The translations under genes were made by a program, and so were the position numbers. A stretch of 27,166 nt of DNA, from IMG/VR virus record IMGVR_UViG_3300025685_000019, positions 1-27,166 of that record. One strand, given 5' to 3'. Of the stretch, positions 22,144-27,166 are shown in pieces (within the stretch, counting starts at the first letter, position 1; the number at the start of each line of letters is the position of its first letter). The DNA comes from a virus. Below the pieces are notes generated by a model. That model was given only the letters and a program-made list of their open reading frames with translations. It ran no database searches and was not told the DNA's origin.

Positions 22144-24782
22144 AAAATTTTAGAGATATCGTAGAGGCTCGTGGTGATACAGCTGTATTCACTTTTGGTA
22201 GATTTAATCCACCAACAACAGGTCACGAAAAACTCATAGATGCACTTGCAAAACAACAATCTAAGAACGCTGGTTCTATGATGTACGTCTATCCATCACA
22301 TTCACAAAACGCTAAGAAAGATCCACTACCACACACACTAAAAATTGCATATATGAGGAAAATGTTTCCAAAGTATAAAAGCAATATAATTGTAAGCAAA
22401 TCAAGAACTGCTCTGGAAGCAGCTGTCGAGTTACATAAAAAAGGACATCGTTCTATTGTAATGGTTGTTGGTTCTGACAGAGTTACAGAGTTTAACACTC
22501 TACTCAATAAGTACAATGGTGTAGATTCTAGACATGGTTTTTATGGTTTTGACAATATCAAAGTTGTATCTGCTGGAGAACGTGACCCAGATTCAGAAGG
22601 TGTATCTGGTATGTCTGCATCTAAGATGCGAGCTGCAGCTGCTGATGGTGATTTCGATTTATTCAAAACTGGTGTTCCATCTACCTTTAAAGATTCACTA
22701 AAACTTTACAATGATGTTCGCAAGAATTTAGGTATTCGTGAAGAAAGAGATATGGGTGAGATGACAGACTTTGAAACACTCAGAGATTTGTATCTTACAG
22801 GTAAACTTTGGAATGTGGGTGACATTGTAGAAGCTCATGGTCACGAAGGTAAAGTTATTAATAAAGGCACAAACTACTTGACATTTGTATCCGAAGATGG
22901 AAAAGTACATAAGACTTGGTTACACGATATTGTAGAACGAGATTACAAAAAAGAATACGAAAATTATCAAGGAACACCAGAACAGATTGCAAGACGTTCT
23001 TCTAGAAACAAAGCTCGTAGACTTATGGGTGACAAAGCAGTAAAGGGTAAAGATGTAGGACATAAAGATAATAATCCTCTAAATAACGACCCCTCTAATT
23101 TGAAAATGGAAGACCCATCTAAAAATCGTAGAGAACCAAGATTAAGAAATGAAGTAAAACAAGATAAAGATATCAAAGATAGAGAAGGTACTCAACCAGC
23201 AAAGTATTATGCAAAAGATGCTGAAGGTGATACCATGGCTAAGTCTACTAAACAAGCTCGTGCAAGACACTTTGATAAAAAGAAATCAGGGCCAGCGCCA
23301 GGCGATGCATCTGCAACAACTAAACCATCTAAACATACCAAAAAGTTCAAACAGATGTTTGGTGAGAAACCCATAGATGAAGCAAGAGCAAAACAAGCAG
23401 TCAATTCTCGTGGTAAGGTTCAGAAACTTGTAACTGCACATGGTCTTAAATTTAAAGGTAAAGTGTATAAAGAAATAGACATGGAGTTGGTAAAAATTAA
23501 CAACTCAACTGAAATGGTTACATTTAATATTATTCATCCAAAAGAAATCTTTGGTAATGAAACTAATATATCATTTAAAGCATTAAAGCGTGGCCCATTT
23601 ATGGCAACCGATACTTCTAAAATAAATGAAGTTCTTGGTAAAGACGCAGACATGGGTGATTATATCAAAGATTTCGAGAAGTCTGATTCTCCACAGTTTA
23701 AAGGTAAGTCTAAAGAAAAACGCAAAGAAATGGCGATTGCTGCATATCTATCAAAAAATGAAGAACTAGAATTTTATCAGTTAGATGAAAAGATTGAAGG
23801 ACTTGTAACAAAAGCAAAGAAATCTGGTATGCCGTATGGTATTCTAAAAAAAGTATATGACAGAGGAATGGCTGCATACAAGACAGGACATCGGCCCGGC
23901 ACTACTGCCCAACAATGGGCATTTGCAAGAGTTAATTCTTTTGTTACCAAATCTGCTGGAACTTGGGGGAAAGCAGATGCTGACCTTGCAAAACAAGTTC
24001 GTGGTGAAGATTTTGGTATGATACCAAAGAAGAAACGAAAAGGACATGAGGTTCTAGGAACTGGTGGTGCATTTGGTGAAGAAGACAAAAGTAAAACAAA
24101 CGAAGAAAATCCTTGTTGGGATGGTTTCAAGCAAGTCGGTATGAAAACAAAAGGTGGAAAACAAGTTCCTAATTGTGTTCCAGAAGAAACAACAGCAGAA
24201 GATTGTTGTGATGATTGCATAGATGAAAAAACTTTTGCAAAAATGGCATTTGATAAAATTTACAAAATGACTCATCCAAAACACTATGACGCTCTTGTTA
24301 AAACCTATGCAAATTTGATAAGAAACGAACCACAAAAAACACATGCTCATCTTGCTGGTAGAGCAGTTAGACAGTATAATACAAAAGTAGATGCAAAAGC
24401 TTTGATGACATATGTTAACAAACTAGTTGCTATGGGTAAACTACCAAAAGAATTAAAGGCTGACTTTGATGTCAACCAATCAGAATCCCTAAATAGTTGG
24501 GGTGAAATAACAGAAACAGACAAGAATAGCGGTAAAGAACTTAATAATCCTACAAAAGGCGATGTTAAGAAATACAAAGTTTATGTTAAAAACGATAAAG
24601 GCAATGTGGTCAAAGTAGAATTTGGTGATCCAAACATGGAAATCAAACGAGATGACCCAGAAAGAAGAAAAGCATTTAGAGCTAGACATAATTGCGATCA
24701 GAAAAAAGATAAAACTACAGCAGGATATTGGTCTTGCAAGTTTTGGTCTAAAAAATCTGTAACAGATTTAATGAAAGGATAA
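22140..24782 (+). CDS. Multi-module late protein: nucleotidyltransferase, KOW-like, HNH-like and other modules
   Basis: The 880 aa protein reads as joined modules. Residues 1-9 (MKNFRDIVE) look like a capsid-targeting peptide ending in I-x-E before Ala. Residues 13-200 form a cytidylyltransferase-like domain with GRFNPPTTGH (20-29) and SASKMR (159-164). Residues 224-266 are KOW-like (GDIVEAHGHEGKVINKG). Residues 303-331 have an HNH-like GHKDNNPLNNDPSNL. Residues 415-497 are a small beta-rich module. Residues 551-623 carry GILKKVYDRGMAAYKTGHRPGT, a helical domain frequent in marine phage proteins. Residues 657-683 (NPCWDGFKQVGMKTKGG) and 810-880 (two late Cys, C852 and C866) are further modules. 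L/I-x-E sites at 414, 550 and 696 fall at module borders. Confidence 0.72.
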   Translation: MKNFRDIVEARGDTAVFTFGRFNPPTTGHEKLIDALAKQQSKNAGSMMYVYPSHSQNAKKDPLPHTLKIAYMRKMFPKYKSNIIVSKSRTALEAAVELHKKGHRSIVMVVGSDRVTEFNTLLNKYNGVDSRHGFYGFDNIKVVSAGERDPDSEGVSGMSASKMRAAAADGDFDLFKTGVPSTFKDSLKLYNDVRKNLGIREERDMGEMTDFETLRDLYLTGKLWNVGDIVEAHGHEGKVINKGTNYLTFVSEDGKVHKTWLHDIVERDYKKEYENYQGTPEQIARRSSRNKARRLMGDKAVKGKDVGHKDNNPLNNDPSNLKMEDPSKNRREPRLRNEVKQDKDIKDREGTQPAKYYAKDAEGDTMAKSTKQARARHFDKKKSGPAPGDASATTKPSKHTKKFKQMFGEKPIDEARAKQAVNSRGKVQKLVTAHGLKFKGKVYKEIDMELVKINNSTEMVTFNIIHPKEIFGNETNISFKALKRGPFMATDTSKINEVLGKDADMGDYIKDFEKSDSPQFKGKSKEKRKEMAIAAYLSKNEELEFYQLDEKIEGLVTKAKKSGMPYGILKKVYDRGMAAYKTGHRPGTTAQQWAFARVNSFVTKSAGTWGKADADLAKQVRGEDFGMIPKKKRKGHEVLGTGGAFGEEDKSKTNEENPCWDGFKQVGMKTKGGKQVPNCVPEETTAEDCCDDCIDEKTFAKMAFDKIYKMTHPKHYDALVKTYANLIRNEPQKTHAHLAGRAVRQYNTKVDAKALMTYVNKLVAMGKLPKELKADFDVNQSESLNSWGEITETDKNSGKELNNPTKGDVKKYKVYVKNDKGNVVKVEFGDPNMEIKRDDPERRKAFRARHNCDQKKDKTTAGYWSCKFWSKKSVTDLMKG

Positions 24783-24787
24783 TAAAA

Positions 24788-26293
24788 ATGAGTAGAGTCA
24801 GAATGTCAGAATTATTGGAGAAAGCGAGAGCGTTTGATCCAAGTAAAATGAAACCAAGAAAAACAACTTGGGCTCCTTTACAAGAAAATGCACAAATTGA
24901 TGAGGATGGTCATCAAGATGTCTCCTCTGCTATTCGTCAGTGCAAAACTACTATTGAAGATGCACAAGACATGTTACAGAAACTACAAACTATGAATCCA
25001 GAAGATTCCCTTCCTTCATGGTGGACAAACAAACTTGCAGTTGTATCTTCTAGTATGAACAAGATGAGAGATTATCTTTTAGTTCCATCTGTATCAGAAG
25101 AAGTTGAACTTGATGAAATGAAAAAGGTAAGTGTAGAGTTTGATAAAAGAAATAAGACCGATATGTTGAAAGCAAAAAAAGACTTAGAAAAAAAAGGTCA
25201 TACAGTAGATGTATCGGGTAGTATGCTAACTATTACTGCAAAAAGAGGTGCTGACATAGGTAGAGAGATAAAAGACGTAATGAATTTCTACAATGGTGCT
25301 AAAAGAGCAAAAGCATTAGAAAGTGTTGAAAACGAAGCTGTATCTCCTGCACAACAAGCTGCAATTGCAATCTCCAAGAAAGAAAGAGGAGAAAAACCTA
25401 AGAAAGAAGAAGTTAAACTTGACGAAGCAATTAAGATTTCGCATGTTCTTATTGACACCGCTGACCGCAATGAAGTTGTTTCAATGGCGTCTAGTGAAGC
25501 ACAAATAAAACAGTCTAAGAATTCTGCTGAACGCCCACCTATGTCAATTAAAGATAAGAACACTTTGAAGATAGTCAAACTGAAGAGACCTTTGGGTATG
25601 AAAGCAGCTGATAAGTTGTTTGGTTATCCTTTCAAAGAGTCTGCTGAACTTGACGAAGCAAAGTCTTCTACTGGTTACGAACTATATCACAAATCATTCT
25701 CTGATGCAATGCAACACTCATATGCCTTTGCAAAGAAAAAGTTTGGTATCACTGTTGACCCTAAAGAAATTGATAGAAAAGTTGCTACTGGGCCAAAGAA
25801 ACCATCTTCTGGTAAGACAAACTCTTATCGTTTAGTTGGAACAGATGGCAAGAAAGCAATTCAAGTTCAAGTTGCTAATCTTGATAACAAAAGATATGAA
25901 CTTAACATGTATAAAGAAGAAGTAGATTTAGAAGAAGGAACTGAATTTGATACTATGAAAGCTTATGCAAGTGGCATTTCAAGAATTTTAGGAAGTCAAG
26001 GTATTGAAGTACCAATCAATGAACTCATTGATCCTGCTGATATTGATGACGATGCATCATCAAAAGATGTAGCACTAGCTGCAAAGAATATTATTTTGCA
26101 ACTTAAAAAGTCCGTTGATATGAATGGAAAGAAAGATGTAGAATTTGCAAGTGGAAAACAAAAAGTTCCAGCTGCAATCGCACAGAAAGCATTAGATGTA
26201 CACAGTAAAATGAAACCTCAAGATAAAATGAAGTTTCAAACAACAATCGCTAAGTCATATACGGGCTTACTCAATGCTATAAAGGGGAAATAA
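24788..26293 (+). CDS. Modular late protein with repeated L-D-E linker motifs
   Basis: The 501 aa protein is built of segments of about 71, 103, 77, 93 and 118 residues. Each border carries the same kind of motif: QIDE 36-39, EEVELDEM 104-111, EEVKLDEA 207-214, ESAELDEA 284-291 and EEVDLEEG 377-384. These match the T4 prohead protease rule of L/I-x-E before a small residue, apart from Asp40 and Met111. Segments have recognisable marine-phage modules (for example LPSWWTNKLAV at 75-85, STGYELYHKSF at 294-304) but no known enzyme. The start MSRVRMSELLEKA has another L-x-E. I infer an internal head precursor cut into several small proteins. It follows the upstream gene by five bases. Confidence 0.7.
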   Translation: MSRVRMSELLEKARAFDPSKMKPRKTTWAPLQENAQIDEDGHQDVSSAIRQCKTTIEDAQDMLQKLQTMNPEDSLPSWWTNKLAVVSSSMNKMRDYLLVPSVSEEVELDEMKKVSVEFDKRNKTDMLKAKKDLEKKGHTVDVSGSMLTITAKRGADIGREIKDVMNFYNGAKRAKALESVENEAVSPAQQAAIAISKKERGEKPKKEEVKLDEAIKISHVLIDTADRNEVVSMASSEAQIKQSKNSAERPPMSIKDKNTLKIVKLKRPLGMKAADKLFGYPFKESAELDEAKSSTGYELYHKSFSDAMQHSYAFAKKKFGITVDPKEIDRKVATGPKKPSSGKTNSYRLVGTDGKKAIQVQVANLDNKRYELNMYKEEVDLEEGTEFDTMKAYASGISRILGSQGIEVPINELIDPADIDDDASSKDVALAAKNIILQLKKSVDMNGKKDVEFASGKQKVPAAIAQKALDVHSKMKPQDKMKFQTTIAKSYTGLLNAIKGK

Positions 26294-26295
26294 AG

Positions 26296-26988
26296 ATGGC
26301 ATATTTTGATACAAAAACAGGTAGCCTTGAGGAAGCAATTAAGGCCGTAGGTGGTAGTGAACTTGAAGAAAAACTTGATCCAGTAAATAAAACTGCTGTT
26401 AAGAAAAAGTTTGATGATCGTAAAGATAAAGACATTGACAATGATGGTGATGTAGATAGTTCTGACGAGTTTTTACACAAAAGACGCAAAGCAATTTCTA
26501 AAGCAATGTCTAAAGACGAAGGTAATGCATTTACTGGAGCACTCAATGCTGCAAAAGAAAAAGGTGAAAAGACTTTTGTTGTTTCTGGTAAAACATATAA
26601 AGTAGAAGATTACAAAAAAGAAAACTATGAATTTGGAACACCAGAACGCACAAAACACACATTAGAAGTAACTCCAGGCCAATCTAAAGAAGATTGGGAT
26701 AAAACAGTTGGTGTAATGCATAAGAAAAATGACACCATGCGTGAAGCACTTGCCAAGATGTGGAGTGTTGATGAAGGACATAATCCTTTTATCAAAGAAG
26801 CAGATGAGTTTAAACCTCACATGATGTATGATCCTAAAACTGGTAAAGGTTATAAGGCAAACACTATGGCTGACCATCTACGAATGAAAGATATGGGTTA
26901 CTCGCATGATGCACCTAAAAAAGAAAATAAAACTATGACAGGTAAACCTACAACTAAAGTTACTATTGAACCTGAAATGAAAGATTAG
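26296..26988 (+). CDS. Late protein with EF-hand-like loop and L-E-E N-terminus
   Basis: The 230 aa protein starts two bases after the previous stop, with GGGGAAA upstream. SLEEA at 10-14 is a possible prohead protease site near the N-terminus. DKDIDNDGDVDSSDE at 44-58 has the D-x-D-x-D-G pattern of EF-hand or dockerin-type calcium loops, but only one copy is seen. GNAFTGALNAAKEKGEKTF at 76-94 is a module familiar from marine phage proteins. SVDEG (157-161) and IKEAD (166-170) may be further cleavage sites. The end is polar and disordered-looking. No enzyme motif is seen. By context it belongs to the same late internal-head set. Confidence 0.65.
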   Translation: MAYFDTKTGSLEEAIKAVGGSELEEKLDPVNKTAVKKKFDDRKDKDIDNDGDVDSSDEFLHKRRKAISKAMSKDEGNAFTGALNAAKEKGEKTFVVSGKTYKVEDYKKENYEFGTPERTKHTLEVTPGQSKEDWDKTVGVMHKKNDTMREALAKMWSVDEGHNPFIKEADEFKPHMMYDPKTGKGYKANTMADHLRMKDMGYSHDAPKKENKTMTGKPTTKVTIEPEMKD

Positions 26989-26991
26989 CAA

Positions 26992-27020
26992 TTGACTTTA
27001 TTTCTAAACAATGTTATAAT
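26992..27020 (+). promoter_or_regulatory. Sigma70-type promoter for the HAD-like gene
   Basis: TTGACT at 26992-26997, a 17-base spacer and perfect TATAAT at 27015-27020, followed by AGCGG. The transcript would start near 27027, about 30 bases before ATG 27058. Confidence 0.85.
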
Positions 27021-27057
27021 AGCGGTACAAATGGGTAGAAATTAGGAAATTGAATTA

Positions 27058-27166
27058 ATGAAAAATTTAAAACAAATGATGGAGGCAAGTAAAGACGAAT
27101 TGCCAGCCATCTATTGTGATATGGATGAAGTTTTGGTAGCGTTGATGAAAGGTGCAGAAAAAGTGT
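27058..27166 (+). CDS. HAD-superfamily phosphatase or 5'-nucleotidase-like protein, 3' end missing
   Basis: Only 36 codons are in the window; the frame is still open at the end. The start ATG 27058 has AGGA about 11 bases upstream. After a targeting-like start (MKNLKQMMEASKDEL) the sequence YCDMDEVLV contains D-x-D-E-V, the nucleophile motif I of HAD phosphatases and of deoxyribonucleotidases. The likely role is nucleotide or small phosphate hydrolysis, but the rest is not visible. M-M-E before Ala at residues 7-9 is a possible prohead protease site, weaker than I/L-x-E. It differs from the late block in having its own sigma70-type promoter. Confidence 0.6.
   Translation, partial: MKNLKQMMEASKDELPAIYCDMDEVLVALMKGAEKV

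Noticed and set aside
22968-23140. HNH-like stretch as a separate homing endonuclease or intron
   Set aside because: The reading frame continues on both sides and the motif is a short segment within a modular protein. There is no splice-like or inserted-gene boundary.
23777-24350. Minus-strand open frames up to 147 codons inside the mosaic late gene
   Set aside because: They are antisense shadows rich in Phe, Ser, Cys and Pro, in a region where every real gene lies on the plus strand.
24352-24380. TTGCTG with a 17-base spacer and TATAAT inside the mosaic gene
   Set aside because: It matches a promoter pattern, but no gene begins within 400 bases downstream and it lies within a coding region; I consider it chance in AT-rich sequence.
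1-27166. tRNA genes, CRISPR arrays, insertion sequences or attachment sites
   Set aside because: Intergenic gaps are at most about 130 bases and show no cloverleaf-like sequence, no spaced repeats, no transposase and no terminal inverted repeats. This was by eye, so a tRNA scan could still be run.

Overview
The window is a 27 kb piece of an AT-rich, fully one-stranded (+) genome. It carries an unmistakable T4-type replication and recombination module: gp46 recombination nuclease, UvsX recombinase, gp45 clamp, gp44 and gp62 clamp loader, RegA translational repressor and gp41 helicase. I read it as a lytic T4-like myovirus. CobS/CobT-like genes, an Hsp20, 2OG-Fe(II) oxygenases and a DUF3310-like protein point to the marine T4-like group. 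The host cannot be named from the sequence, although near-consensus sigma70-type promoters suggest a bacterium with an ordinary housekeeping sigma factor.

Layout. 1-2598: 3' part of gene 46, then a beta-class DNA methyltransferase. 2648-6216: two large genes, a CobT-like vWA protein and a MoxR/CobS-like AAA+ ATPase, each behind its own strong promoter with an identical 13-base core. 6231-7642: a two-helix membrane protein, an exported small protein and an Hsp20 chaperone. 7653-15532: a terminator that overlaps a promoter, a 2OG oxygenase, uvsX, a DUF3310-like protein, 45, 44, an MT-A70 adenine methyltransferase wedged between 44 and 62, regA, an ATP-grasp ligase, a small ORF and a C5-cytosine methyltransferase. 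15563-19733: a ParB-like protein behind a promoter with a 5' hairpin, a P-loop kinase, a small protein, a prolyl-hydroxylase-like protein, an unknown protein and gene 41. 19739-26988: a five-gene block behind a perfect T4-type late promoter (TATAAATA). 27058-end: start of a HAD-type phosphatase behind its own promoter.

The least expected part is the late block. Its proteins begin with short sequences like T4 capsid-targeting peptides and carry repeated L/I-x-E sites like those cut by the T4 prohead protease. Between these sites lie discrete modules (nucleotidyltransferase, KOW-like, HNH-like and several unnamed ones). One protein ends in a cationic amphipathic segment directly after such a site. 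I infer that these are internal head proteins, several of them enzymes or multi-module precursors, packaged and cut during head maturation, and possibly delivered with the DNA.

All but one of the promoters found here are of TTGAC/TATAAT type. Most are followed at once by AG after the -10 box, which looks like a phage-wide early promoter signature. Many genes overlap by 1-14 bases, so translational coupling is likely. No tRNA, CRISPR array, insertion sequence or attachment site was seen, and no gap longer than about 130 bases lacks a gene.
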